A stretch of 40,002 nucleotides of DNA, from NCBI GenBank assembly GCA_030747785.1, contig JASLKC010000051.1, positions 1-40,002 on the forward strand. Direction: 5' to 3'. The notes under the pieces are model-generated. The model searched no databases and had not been told where the DNA came from. It was given only the letters and a program-made list of their open reading frames with translations. The DNA comes from Candidatus Poseidoniaceae archaeon. Lineage in GTDB: Archaea > Thermoplasmatota > Poseidoniia > Poseidoniales > Poseidoniaceae. Below are positions 1 through 8,452 of the stretch, in pieces. How positions within the stretch are numbered: position 1 is the first letter of the stretch; every line of letters starts with the position of its first letter. The position numbers were made by a program, and so were the translations under genes.

Positions 1-82
1 TCCTTCCAAATTATCCAAATTTCCCTGAAAATGAAGAGGTCGCGCACGGCGTAGCATTCATGGACGGTCCTCACCGCCGCCG
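1..82. other. Intergenic leader upstream of purL
   Basis: No coding sequence is supported here; the only minus-strand reading from an ATG at 61 ends after 16 codons. An AT-rich stretch at about 7-15 (aaattatcc) could be a TATA box for the purL operon, which would give a leader of roughly 70 nt containing the hairpin at 83-103. The promoter assignment is an inference from base composition only. Confidence 0.35.
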
Positions 83-103
83 ACCTGCCCCTAAGGGGCA
101 GGT
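83..103 (+). promoter_or_regulatory. Perfect 9-bp hairpin overlapping the purL Shine-Dalgarno
   Basis: ACCTGCCCC (83-91), loop TAA (92-94) and GGGGCAGGT (95-103) form a perfect inverted repeat. The ribosome-site-like AGGTG (100-104) lies 5 nt before the purL ATG at 110, and four of its five bases are in the 3' arm. In the mRNA the hairpin would therefore hide the Shine-Dalgarno. It could alternatively be a DNA operator. The repeat is seen directly; the regulatory role is inferred. Confidence 0.6.
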
Positions 104-109
104 GGTTCC

Positions 110-3100
110 ATGGCCTCGAACATTGTCAGAGTCGAAGTCACCCCGAGACAAGGAGAGGGGATGCGCGACGTTCGTGGAGAATTGGTGAAGAGGCAACTCT
201 CTGCAGACCATGGACTTGAGATTTCTTCTATCCGTAGTATTGTTGGATTTCTAGTGAAAAGTGAATTAGATTCTGCAACAATAGGCCTTCGCGTTGATGA
301 CCTATTTACCGACCCGATTATCGAAATTGGAACCGTCGATGCATTAGCCCTTGAGGACACATCCTTGTTTCCAAATAGGCCGGACATTTCAATTTCAATA
401 GGATTCAAACCCGGCGTTACCGATAACCCCGGGAAGGCAGCATTAGATGGATTTAGAACAATTTTCCCCGATTGTGGCGAAGACGCACAAGTTGCAACTT
501 ACCTTACATTTGCCTTTAACGGCGTGCCCAAAGGAACTGACACAAAGTGGCTTGCAGGCCAACTGCATAATGGATTAATTGAAAGAGCGTTAACTTCAGA
601 AGGTGCCGAAGACCTCCCAGCGATACCATTTCCAACAGTCGAACCTTCAGAGTATTTGCAACCCGCAACAATAGATCTTGAAGTAGAGGATGCCGAATTA
701 ATCAAACTCTCCGACGAGGGATTACTAGCTTTGAATTTAGAAGAGATGCAAACAATCCAAGCGCACTACCGCAATCCAGAGGTGCGAGCAGCGAGGGCTG
801 CCATGGGTCTACCTGAAAGCGCACCCACTGATGTTGAATTAGAATGCCTCGCACAGACTTGGTCTGAACATTGTAAGCACAAGATTTTCGCAGCGCACAT
901 ACACCATATCGACCCCGAAACAGGAGAGGATTCTGAGATAGATTCTCTATTCAAGACTCACATCATGAAACCAACTCTTGAGATGAAAGACGAAGTGGAC
1001 TGGCTTCTTTCGGTATTCCACGACAATTCAGGAGTAATTGCATGGGACGACGATTGGTCGATGTGCATGAAGGCTGAAACACACAATTCTCCTAGCGCCT
1101 TAGATCCATATGGTGGGGCGATGACTGGAATTGTAGGGGTTAATCGCGACATTCTTGGAACTGGGCTTGGTGCCCGACCAATTGCCAACACCGACGTCTT
1201 TTGTTTCGGGCCACCCAACTGGGAAGGCGACCTTCCAGAGAACCTATTCCCTCCTTCAAGAGTATTCAGAGGAGTCCACGCCGGAGTTCGCGTAGGCGGT
1301 AACGAAAGCGGGATTCCTACTGTTAACGGGGCGATTGTTTTCGATGATCGATACATCGGTAAACCCCTAGTTTATTGTGGAACAATTGGAATGATGCCAC
1401 GCCGCCTTGCCGACGGAAGAGAATCACACGAAAAGAACCCCAAGGCCGGCGACCTCGTTTACATGGTTGGTGGAAGAGTAGGATATGATGGAATACATGG
1501 AGCTACATTTTCAAGCCTTGAATTAACCGAAGAATCCCCTTCAAGCGCAGTACAGATTGGCGACCCCATTACTCAGAAAAAAATGGTCGATATGATACTT
1601 GAAGCACGTGATGCAGGACTAATCACTTGCATCACCGATAATGGGGCCGGCGGACTATCTTCTAGTATCGGAGAAATGGCAGAATATACCAATGGTTGCG
1701 AGATAGATTTGGCCAAGGTCCCACTGAAGCAAGAAGGACTATCATCATGGGAAATATTAGTTTCAGAATCTCAAGAGAGGATGACCGTTGCAGTTACTGA
1801 AGCAGATGCACCTGCGTTTGAAGCGCTTGCAGCATTACACGAAGTTGAGGCAAGCCTAGTTGCTTATTTTACCGACACAGGACTATTCCACGTCAAGCAC
1901 GGCGAATCAACAGTTGCCTCTTTACCGATAGAATTCCTTCACGACGGCGTACCCCAATTACGCCTCGAAAGCGAATGGGCAACACCATCACATCCAGAAT
2001 TCACATATCCGGGTGAGATGAACCATTCATCCCTTCTTCTCCGAATGCTTGCTCGACCCAATATAGCCTCCAAAGAGACATGGGTTAGACAATATGATCA
2101 CGAAGTTATTGCACAAACTGCGGTAAAGCCATTTGTTGGAATAGAGAGAGATGGCCCTGGTGATGCAGGAGTCCTCGCCCCGTTGCACGGGTCTACACGC
2201 GGCCTAGTTGTTTCAAACGGAATCGCCCCTAGGTATTCAGATATTGATGCTGGAGCAATGGCCGCCGCCGCAGTCGATGAAGCGGTAAGAAACGCGGTTT
2301 GCACAGGCGTCGATCTATCGAGAATTGCCGGCTTAGACAATTTCTGTTGGCCAGACCCTATCGAGTCAAAGAAGACGCCCGATGGAAAATTCAAACTTGC
2401 ACAATTAGTTCGTGCGAACAGGGAACTTGAGCGAATATGCAGAGCCTATTTCGTGCCATGTATTTCTGGAAAAGACTCGATGAAGAATGATTATGGAAGC
2501 GGAGAGAACAAAATTTCAATCCCTCCAACGCTCCTTTTCTCAGTATTTGGAAACCACCCCGACGTGAGATACACAACCACCTCAGACCTCAAGCCCGGAG
2601 AAAGCCTGTACATCATTGGAGAATCCAAACAGGAACTGGGGGCGAGTGAACTTGCCTTTATGCTAACAGAAGCAGGAGAAGCCCAAGGAATTGGAGGCGA
2701 AGTCCCAGGATTACCATTCCCTGAAAGGAACCTTTCCAATTACAAAGCACTCACCAAAGCAATTCAAACAGGCTTAGTCCGAACCGCTCACGATTGTAGC
2801 GAGGGCGGAGTTGCTATTGCATTAGCTGAGATGTGCATTGGTGGAAGAACCGGTGCTGAAATCGATATTGATGGGCCCGGAGATGCAGACCAAACTGGAC
2901 GATTATGGGGCGAATCACTCGGCCGCATCATCGTTGGTGTTGCACAATCTAAGAGAAGCGCATTCCTCAAACAAATGTCTGGGCACGACCTCACATATCT
3001 AGGCGAAACCACCGTAGGTGACGATTTGACAATCCTTGATGGCGATGAAATTCTCATCGAAGCAAATGTACCAGAGATGGTCTCTGCTTGGAAAGGTAGC

Positions 3101-3127
3101 CTCGATATGACTGGAGGTGATGAGTGA
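110..3127 (+). CDS. purL: Phosphoribosylformylglycinamidine synthase, PurL with fused PurS-like N-terminus
   Basis: Synthetase subunit that converts FGAR to FGAM with ATP and ammonia from PurQ, in cytosolic de novo purine synthesis. The PurL motif WSEHCKHKIF sits at residues 251-260, followed by the AETHNSPSA substrate/ATP segment near 320 and the second-half motif SGKDSMKNDY. Residues 1 to about 190 resemble two PurS-like modules: VRVEVTPRQGEG near the start, and SIGFKPGVTDNPGKAALDG at 96-114, which matches the PurS LKPGVxDPxG pattern. At 1005 aa it is longer than the roughly 700-aa small PurL and lacks the glutaminase of the 1300-aa large PurL. It overlaps purQ by one base. The ATG at 110 has AGGTG 5 nt upstream. 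Family assignment is secure; the two-module reading of the N-terminus is by eye. Confidence 0.97.
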   Translation: MASNIVRVEVTPRQGEGMRDVRGELVKRQLSADHGLEISSIRSIVGFLVKSELDSATIGLRVDDLFTDPIIEIGTVDALALEDTSLFPNRPDISISIGFKPGVTDNPGKAALDGFRTIFPDCGEDAQVATYLTFAFNGVPKGTDTKWLAGQLHNGLIERALTSEGAEDLPAIPFPTVEPSEYLQPATIDLEVEDAELIKLSDEGLLALNLEEMQTIQAHYRNPEVRAARAAMGLPESAPTDVELECLAQTWSEHCKHKIFAAHIHHIDPETGEDSEIDSLFKTHIMKPTLEMKDEVDWLLSVFHDNSGVIAWDDDWSMCMKAETHNSPSALDPYGGAMTGIVGVNRDILGTGLGARPIANTDVFCFGPPNWEGDLPENLFPPSRVFRGVHAGVRVGGNESGIPTVNGAIVFDDRYIGKPLVYCGTIGMMPRRLADGRESHEKNPKAGDLVYMVGGRVGYDGIHGATFSSLELTEESPSSAVQIGDPITQKKMVDMILEARDAGLITCITDNGAGGLSSSIGEMAEYTNGCEIDLAKVPLKQEGLSSWEILVSESQERMTVAVTEADAPAFEALAALHEVEASLVAYFTDTGLFHVKHGESTVASLPIEFLHDGVPQLRLESEWATPSHPEFTYPGEMNHSSLLLRMLARPNIASKETWVRQYDHEVIAQTAVKPFVGIERDGPGDAGVLAPLHGSTRGLVVSNGIAPRYSDIDAGAMAAAAVDEAVRNAVCTGVDLSRIAGLDNFCWPDPIESKKTPDGKFKLAQLVRANRELERICRAYFVPCISGKDSMKNDYGSGENKISIPPTLLFSVFGNHPDVRYTTTSDLKPGESLYIIGESKQELGASELAFMLTEAGEAQGIGGEVPGLPFPERNLSNYKALTKAIQTGLVRTAHDCSEGGVAIALAEMCIGGRTGAEIDIDGPGDADQTGRLWGESLGRIIVGVAQSKRSAFLKQMSGHDLTYLGETTVGDDLTILDGDEILIEANVPEMVSAWKGSLDMTGGDE

Positions 3128-3948
3128 TGGCTGATACCCCTAAGGTAGCAGTACTCTTTGGATTTGGAATCAATTGTGACCGTGAGACTGCGGCAGTATT
3201 CGAACTTGCTGGAGCTACCTCTGAACGAGTGCACGTCAACCATTTTGTTAATGGAGAAAGAGACCTTTCGGAATTCCATATACTCGCAGTACCTGGTGGC
3301 TTTTCTTTCGGAGACCACCTCGGGTCCGGCCGCCTTCTTGGCAATAGAATGAGGTTTGCAATGAGGGAGCAACTCAGTGCATTTGTGGCCGCGGGCAAAC
3401 CAATAATAGGGATATGTAATGGATTCCAAGTTCTCGTGAAAACCGGATTATTACCTGGCGTAGAAGTTCCAGATTTCGATCAGACAGCAAGCCTCACTCT
3501 CAACAATAGCGGACGGTATGAAGACAGGTGGGTCACTCTAGAATTTGATCCTGCCAGCCCATGCATTTGGACCAAAGGAATCACCCGAATCGAATGCCCC
3601 GTCCGCCACGGAGAAGGCCGATTTGTCATGCCGTCAGCAGCAGATCTCGATAAATTAGACTCGAACAACCAGATATCAGTTAGATATGTAGATCCAGCGA
3701 CAAAACCCGGCCAAGGGATCACCGACGAAACACTCCCCTTCCCATTATGTCCCAATGGAAGTATCCGTAATATTGCAGGGATTTGTGACCCGACAGGGCT
3801 CATTTTCGGGTTAATGCCGCATCCCGAAGCAGCATATGCAAACTTCCTGCACCCACACCACACAAGGTCAGATGTCAACGAAGAATTGCTCAGTGAATGC
3901 ATGCAAATATTCCGAAATGCCGTTGATCACGTCAAGGCAAGCCTTTGA
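3127..3948 (+). CDS. purQ: Phosphoribosylformylglycinamidine synthase glutaminase subunit PurQ
   Basis: Class I glutamine amidotransferase that hydrolyses glutamine and channels ammonia to PurL. The nucleophile elbow GICNGFQ places the catalytic Cys at about residue 97, and the His/Glu pair is in PHPEAAYANF near residue 232. VPGGFSFGDHLGSG is the typical PurQ oxyanion region. The 273-aa length fits the PurQ family. The ATG at 3127 overlaps the purL TGA as TGATG, and GGAGG at 3113-3117 gives 9 nt spacing. A GTG at 3124 is the alternative start. Translational coupling with purL is likely, consistent with a one-to-one complex. Confidence 0.97.
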   Translation: MADTPKVAVLFGFGINCDRETAAVFELAGATSERVHVNHFVNGERDLSEFHILAVPGGFSFGDHLGSGRLLGNRMRFAMREQLSAFVAAGKPIIGICNGFQVLVKTGLLPGVEVPDFDQTASLTLNNSGRYEDRWVTLEFDPASPCIWTKGITRIECPVRHGEGRFVMPSAADLDKLDSNNQISVRYVDPATKPGQGITDETLPFPLCPNGSIRNIAGICDPTGLIFGLMPHPEAAYANFLHPHHTRSDVNEELLSECMQIFRNAVDHVKASL

Positions 3949-3971
3949 GAGAGAGGCCCCATACGCCAAAC

Positions 3972-4709
3972 ATGGCGACCGAGAAACTGTACATGGAGAG
4001 CATTGACGCATGCTATCTAACTGAGTTCGAAGCAACGGTAACTGCGGCTGACGAAGATACAGTGATGCTGGATAGGAGCCTATTCTATCCCTTAGGCGGC
4101 GGGCAGAATTGGGATACTGGAAAAATATCCTGGCAGAGCGGCGAGGTTGTAGTAAACGAGGTTCGGGGCAGAGGAGAAGTCATTCATCACGTCGGGGAAG
4201 ATCACGGTCTTACCGAAGGCGAATCGGTCATCGGCCACATTGATTGGGAGCGACGGCATGCTCACATGAGAATGCACACAGCCCAGCACCTTGTCAGCGG
4301 AATAGTCTACGAATTATATGATGGGGCAAGAACCGTTGGCAACCAAATCCACGTTAACCGGTCACGCATCGATTTCAAACCAATCCGCTTTGATGAAGAG
4401 ATGATTGAGAACACATTTCACAAAGCCAACGAGATGGTAGAATCCAATTTAGAAGTAACAGACGCAGTGATGACAAGAGACGAAATCAATGCGATTATGC
4501 CACCGGATCGCACGAATATGGACTTGCTACCAATTTCAGTAAAACAGCTTAGGGTGATACGCATAGGGGACAATGTGGACCTCTGTCCTTGTGCAGGCAC
4601 ACACGTCAGAGAATTAGGGGAAATTGGAACCCTGGAATATCTCGGAAAAAAGAACAAAGGAAAGGGGACAACTCGCGTTAGTTACACACTAGATGGCTGT
4701 GAGTCTTGA
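3972..4709 (+). CDS. alaX: Alanyl-tRNA editing protein AlaX
   Basis: Free-standing trans-editing hydrolase related to the AlaRS editing domain; such proteins deacylate mischarged Ser- or Gly-tRNA(Ala). The zinc ligands are visible as HTAQH and CAGTH, and SLFYPLGGGQ is the signature near the N-terminus. At 245 aa it fits the medium AlaX-M class, with an N-terminal beta-barrel like AlaRS. The ATG at 3972 is chosen because its product begins where family members begin; an in-frame TTG at 3945 would overlap the purQ stop but adds an unconserved extension. It lies 23 nt after purQ, so it is probably co-transcribed with the purine genes without a known functional link. Confidence 0.93.
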   Translation: MATEKLYMESIDACYLTEFEATVTAADEDTVMLDRSLFYPLGGGQNWDTGKISWQSGEVVVNEVRGRGEVIHHVGEDHGLTEGESVIGHIDWERRHAHMRMHTAQHLVSGIVYELYDGARTVGNQIHVNRSRIDFKPIRFDEEMIENTFHKANEMVESNLEVTDAVMTRDEINAIMPPDRTNMDLLPISVKQLRVIRIGDNVDLCPCAGTHVRELGEIGTLEYLGKKNKGKGTTRVSYTLDGCES

Positions 4710-4739
4710 GACGAGTAGAAACGCACATCTATTGTCTGA

Positions 4740-4763
4740 TAAACTTTTAATTTAATTACTTCT
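4740..4763. terminator. T-rich tract between convergent genes
   Basis: The 62-nt gap between the alaX stop and the facing zinc-ribbon gene contains an AT-rich run (aaacttttaatttaatta). It has T-tracts on both strands, the usual archaeal intrinsic termination signal. No hairpin is needed or seen. Confidence 0.4.
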
Positions 4764-4771
4764 AGAGAAAC

Positions 4772-5464
4772 TTATAGGTCTAAATCATCATCCAAGAGGT
4801 CTGAAACCTTTGAAACAGAATCATCCCAATCTTTCCTACTGCGCACTCTTTCTTCGATAGTAGCTGTTTCAACAATATCTTTCAGTGGCTCAGGCGCCTC
4901 TAAAGCGCTTTGTTCACCTACTATTTTGTCAACCATTGCACGGTCTTCTCCTAGGCGGTCAGAACGGTCTACTGTGGCAATAGGGCGACTCGGAATTGTC
5001 CTAGCGCCATGTGAAACATCCTCGGCCTCAAGCGTGTCAGCCATGTGTTGTAAGACCTCATCAGAAGGCAACTCGTCTTTCCAAGGGTTCTGATTAGCAA
5101 TATCTTGGATTGGGTTTGCCTTCTTTATTGCCGCTTGAGCTGCGAAGAGGCTTTCCAAATCTTCAGAAGTAGGTTCTGGTTTAGCATCGGTCAATTGATT
5201 GGCCAAGTATTGTTGCTCTATCAGAAAAGGCCCGTGTATTTCGTCATGGTCGTGTCTATGAGGAGATGCTGCAAGCGCCAAAAGTTCCCTAGCAAATTGG
5301 TATAACTCCTCATCCTGCGGCGCCTTCGCAATTTCTTCTCTAATTTTTCTATGATGAGAAATGCAACCACGACACCTCTCCGAACCAGCGGTATCGGGGG
5401 CGTCGCATCGGAGACAACAAGCCTGGAACCCCAGATCTTTCATCGCCCGTCGCGGCATCGCCAT
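4772..5464 (-). CDS. Zinc-ribbon protein of unknown function
   Basis: I do not recognise the family. A four-cysteine zinc ribbon is visible near the N-terminus: CLRC, then CRGC about 12 residues later, followed by a basic helix (SHHRKIREEI). The remaining roughly 190 residues are acidic, low in hydrophobics and probably partly disordered, ending in a run of Asp and Leu. No membrane segment is seen, so it is likely cytosolic and may bind nucleic acid or act as an adaptor. Start choice is uncertain: ATGs at 5464, 5458 and 5443 are in frame. The last fits best if the TATA-like box at 5473-5480 drives a leaderless transcript. It is divergent from the M50 protease gene. Confidence 0.75.
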   Translation of the reverse strand: MAMPRRAMKDLGFQACCLRCDAPDTAGSERCRGCISHHRKIREEIAKAPQDEELYQFARELLALAASPHRHDHDEIHGPFLIEQQYLANQLTDAKPEPTSEDLESLFAAQAAIKKANPIQDIANQNPWKDELPSDEVLQHMADTLEAEDVSHGARTIPSRPIATVDRSDRLGEDRAMVDKIVGEQSALEAPEPLKDIVETATIEERVRSRKDWDDSVSKVSDLLDDDLDL

Positions 5465-5472
5465 ATTCCCTG

Positions 5473-5480
5473 CTATTTAG
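5473..5480. promoter_or_regulatory. Possible shared TATA box in divergent intergenic region
   Basis: CTATTTAG reads as a TATA-like box on both strands (CTAAATAG in reverse). It lies about 33 nt from the internal ATG (5443) of the zinc-ribbon gene and about 63 nt from the M50 protease ATG at 5540. Assignment rests on sequence and spacing only. Confidence 0.3.
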
Positions 5481-5539
5481 TGGAAGCCAAGAACCCTTTC
5501 GCACGAGGCTTCAAAGCCCACCCCCCAAGGTTCACACTG

Positions 5540-6457
5540 ATGGCGAGGGACCCGAGAGCCGATATTCTGGAAGACGATCTCTTTCCAAAAGCGGCCCCCC
5601 GTATACACAGAGTTCACGCTCATCGCTCTAACGACGGCACAATACACGTAGGAGTTGGAGAAGGCCAAGGAGGTATAGGCGGCTTCTTCGGAGTTAATTC
5701 TCGTCAGCCAATAGAGCACCATAAAGGAAAGATTTGGCACTTTTCAAAGGAGGAGCAAAGGCACTTACTCCTTGCAACCGGGGCCTTTACTTTGGCCTTA
5801 GGGTTAATGAGAGTAGGAGGATTATTTGGAACAGATGGATTTGACTCAGGTTCAGCTTGGGCAATGACATTATTGATTTCAATGCCAGTAATGTTAATCG
5901 CAGTGGGCCCAGCATTTCTATTACACGAAATTGGCCACAAAGTTGTAGCAAAGCACTACGGTTGTTGGGCTGAGTTTAGAGCAGATCCAAAAGGGTTGCA
6001 ATTTGGAGTAGCACTTGCCGCATTCCTCGGCGTTGTTTTCATGGCGCCGGGGGCAGTGATGGTTGCCGGATTGGTCACTAGGAGGCAAAATGGCCACATT
6101 GCAATAGCAGGGCCGTTAGTCAATCTTGGATTATTTGTAATCGGGATTCCATTAGGAGGAATATTGTTGGGACTCTCTGGAATAGGCACTGAGATAGCAG
6201 GAGAATATCTCACCTCATCAGGATTAAATCTCAAACTAGTACTCTATGATATTGTACTATGGTGGATAGGCGCCAATCTGATATTAGCCACTTTCAATAT
6301 GTTGCCATTCGGACCATTAGATGGTGCAAAAATAAGAGATTGGAATGAAGGAATTTGGTTTGGATTCTTCATCCTTTTCTTAGGCCTATCTTTCCTAATG
6401 ATTACTGGAAGATGGAATGCGATTTCCTTGAGTTTAGCAATAGCTGGCGCGTTCTAA
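5540..6457 (+). CDS. M50 family (site-2-protease-like) membrane metalloprotease
   Basis: Intramembrane zinc protease of the S2P/peptidase M50 class. The HEIGH motif supplies two zinc ligands and the catalytic Glu, and NMLPFGPLDGAKI near the C-terminus supplies the Asp ligand. At least five hydrophobic segments surround these motifs. About 85 N-terminal residues are soluble, Gly- and His-rich, and precede the first membrane segment. The ATG at 5540 is preferred over an in-frame ATG at 5351, because the upstream codons overlap the divergent zinc-ribbon gene and are Arg- and Pro-rich without family similarity. The stop codon abuts the stop of the convergent M28 gene with no spacer. The substrate cannot be inferred from context. 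Confidence 0.9.
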   Translation: MARDPRADILEDDLFPKAAPRIHRVHAHRSNDGTIHVGVGEGQGGIGGFFGVNSRQPIEHHKGKIWHFSKEEQRHLLLATGAFTLALGLMRVGGLFGTDGFDSGSAWAMTLLISMPVMLIAVGPAFLLHEIGHKVVAKHYGCWAEFRADPKGLQFGVALAAFLGVVFMAPGAVMVAGLVTRRQNGHIAIAGPLVNLGLFVIGIPLGGILLGLSGIGTEIAGEYLTSSGLNLKLVLYDIVLWWIGANLILATFNMLPFGPLDGAKIRDWNEGIWFGFFILFLGLSFLMITGRWNAISLSLAIAGAF

Positions 6458-8188
6458 TCACTCATCGAGATACGCGTTTCTAACTGGCGTCTCATCTAGA
6501 TGGAAGAACGAGTAGGTCGCCCACCAAGTGATCATATCGAGACTGTTAACCAGATTACTGGTGCCCGATTGCTCTTCTCCGTAATCCTTGCCAGTAGTAT
6601 CCATCCACGCTTCCATTTCTTCGAGGGTATCGCAAGTTTGGTGATAACACCAATATCCATCAACCAGCCCACCAAAGCCCATGGTAACCGTTCCGAGATT
6701 ATCTTGGAAACTAGCGTGGTCTGAACGCGCAGTCGTATCTTCATGAACGATAATTTCCGGCCGATCTCTGGCCATCCAATCATCAACCTTCCAAGTATCT
6801 TCAGAGTGATTTGTTCCTAGGAGTGTGGACATTTGCTCTTCGACTCCAATAGCATCAGAACCAATCCACTGTGCAAGATTTACCATTCCTGCTTGATTCA
6901 TAACGTCGTGGTCCAGACTCGGACCAATGTAGATTCGCATTGGCCACACTTCCTCGTCCTTAGGATAACCATCAGGGTCGACTGTAGTCGCAGGGTCACC
7001 GTGAGGGGCACCGCCGCCACCAGGCCAATTGACGCCCGCCATATCGAGGTTGACATAATTGGTAATCTCAACCTGAGGGTTGTCTTCTTTCACATAATAT
7101 TCAGTCCAGTAATCCGAACCGCGCTTTCCACCTTCTTCACCACTCCAGAGGCAGAATACCATTGTGTGGCGCGTAGAATATCCACTCATCGCTTCAGCCA
7201 CAGTAAGAACCATGCTTGTGCCAGCGGTATTATCGTAAGCACCAACACGAGTACCATAGGTTCGACTACCGGTAATATGTGGGTCAAGTAGGACCGCATT
7301 TGCTGGTGGGGCGACATCGAAATGTGCGCCAAAAACCATCCATTTGTCAGCATCAACTTCGCCCCAACGATATCCACAGACATTGTATGCCTCGGGATTT
7401 TGCATACCGAAAATATCTGTGAACTCAAAACGGTGAGTCATTACCTCTAGGCCGAAACTTTCCAGAGTTTGGATTAGGTACTGAGCCCCGTCTTCATAGG
7501 CAGGATTTCCTTGGCCCGCCCAACGATCAAGATAACCCATCGCTCCATCGGCCGCATCAGTAGCGTCGAGGGAACGGTCGGTTAGCATACTGAGATAATT
7601 GTAAGTGGTTCTACCATTGACCACCCCTGTAGAATGCCTCCCGCCATCAGCTTCAGAATAAGCGGCTGCAACGGGTCTTTCCACGAGTAAACGAATGGCT
7701 ATAACAGACCCTCCGTTTTCATTTGAAGCATTTACAACATCGAGACTACCGTTGTTGGCAACTCTCTCAATAGCATGGTTATCCGTTGCATCTGCACCGC
7801 CACGCTCTAACCAAGTTCTCCAGGATTCATCAAGGTCACGAATTGGCCAGTGCTCCCTTCCACTTTCACCAACAATAACAATCGCAGTATCGGCCCGGGG
7901 AGGCGCTAGAACCATCAAAGAAACCGATTCACCAGCCTTCAAATCAATGACAGTAGAATTCTGTACAAATCCGGAATCTTCATTCTTGATAAGATAAGGA
8001 ACGAAGACGGCAAGGGCTTCGTGCGCTTGAATCGTTAATGGCTGAAAAGCACCCCCCATCAAAGTGGTAGGCGTAACAGTAACATCCTTGAGAGAAAGAG
8101 CATGACTTTCCTCTTCACCAAAACAACCAGTGAGAGAGGCTGTGCCCATTAGGGCGACCAGAATAAACGCAGTTAGGCCCCTCCTCAT
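6458..8188 (-). CDS. M28 family metallopeptidase lipoprotein (paralogue A)
   Basis: Secreted, lipid-anchored zinc aminopeptidase-like enzyme. The signal peptide ends in a lipobox with Cys at residue 22 (SLTGCFGEEE). The M28 metal ligands appear in order: GAHFD near 286, AYDNTAG near 315, WSGEEGG near 350, NLDMAG near 380 and SDHASF near 490. Residues 23 to about 180 form an extra N-terminal beta-rich region shared with the next gene. The ATG at 8188 is chosen because it begins the signal peptide; an ATG at 8275 would add 29 residues and bury it. Paralogue B lies directly upstream on the same strand. Likely role is extracellular peptide degradation for nutrition. Confidence 0.93.
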   Translation of the reverse strand: MRRGLTAFILVALMGTASLTGCFGEEESHALSLKDVTVTPTTLMGGAFQPLTIQAHEALAVFVPYLIKNEDSGFVQNSTVIDLKAGESVSLMVLAPPRADTAIVIVGESGREHWPIRDLDESWRTWLERGGADATDNHAIERVANNGSLDVVNASNENGGSVIAIRLLVERPVAAAYSEADGGRHSTGVVNGRTTYNYLSMLTDRSLDATDAADGAMGYLDRWAGQGNPAYEDGAQYLIQTLESFGLEVMTHRFEFTDIFGMQNPEAYNVCGYRWGEVDADKWMVFGAHFDVAPPANAVLLDPHITGSRTYGTRVGAYDNTAGTSMVLTVAEAMSGYSTRHTMVFCLWSGEEGGKRGSDYWTEYYVKEDNPQVEITNYVNLDMAGVNWPGGGGAPHGDPATTVDPDGYPKDEEVWPMRIYIGPSLDHDVMNQAGMVNLAQWIGSDAIGVEEQMSTLLGTNHSEDTWKVDDWMARDRPEIIVHEDTTARSDHASFQDNLGTVTMGFGGLVDGYWCYHQTCDTLEEMEAWMDTTGKDYGEEQSGTSNLVNSLDMITWWATYSFFHLDETPVRNAYLDE

Positions 8189-8190
8189 GT

Positions 8191-8207
8191 GCGAGCCGTA
8201 GGCTCGC
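8191..8207 (-). promoter_or_regulatory. 7-bp hairpin 2 nt upstream of an M28 start codon
   Basis: GCGAGCC (8191-8197), spacer GTA, and GGCTCGC (8201-8207) form a perfect inverted repeat. On the minus-strand mRNA it ends two bases before the ATG at 8188, so it could impede initiation or be a protein-binding site. Confidence 0.5.
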
Positions 8208-8342
8208 TCCCTTCTCAATGCTGCGATTTTTCGATTGAACGAGGAATAGAAGGTTTGAAGAGGGAGCAGGTGCATATTTTACACTGAGAACATGTCGGTA
8301 ATAACAGCACCATTGATTCATGAACTCCTTCGTAGGAAGCGA

Positions 8343-8373
8343 TGTGCAAAGGGCGTTTGTCGCCCAAAGCGCA
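8343..8373 (-). other. Hairpin with symmetric internal loop between the M28 genes
   Basis: TGTGC-AAA-GGGCG-TTTGT-CGCCC-AAA-GCGCA can fold as two 5-bp stems (one G-T pair) separated by a symmetric AAA/AAA loop. It sits in the 263-nt gap between the two peptidase genes and could end or separate their transcripts. No other gene is seen in this gap. Confidence 0.35.
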
Positions 8374-8428
8374 CTTCTTACCTCTGGGCAAAGATGGTCC
8401 GTGAGGAAGAGGAGGACATGACTCCGGT

Positions 8429-8452
8429 AATCGAAGGCTGATGCCTTTGATT
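8429..8452 (-). terminator. 10-bp hairpin at the 3' end of M28 paralogue B
   Basis: AATCGAAGGC (8429-8438), loop TGAT, and GCCTTTGATT (8443-8452) pair over ten positions with one G-T wobble, ending on the last base of the paralogue B stop codon. No T-run follows on the minus strand, so it may be a 3'-end stabiliser or processing signal rather than a classical terminator. Confidence 0.4.

Noticed and set aside
1-61. Minus-strand start of an upstream gene
   Set aside because: The frame from the ATG at 61 meets a stop after 16 codons.
2788-3429. 213-codon open frame opposite the purL/purQ junction
   Set aside because: It lies wholly antisense to two secure genes and has no family features.
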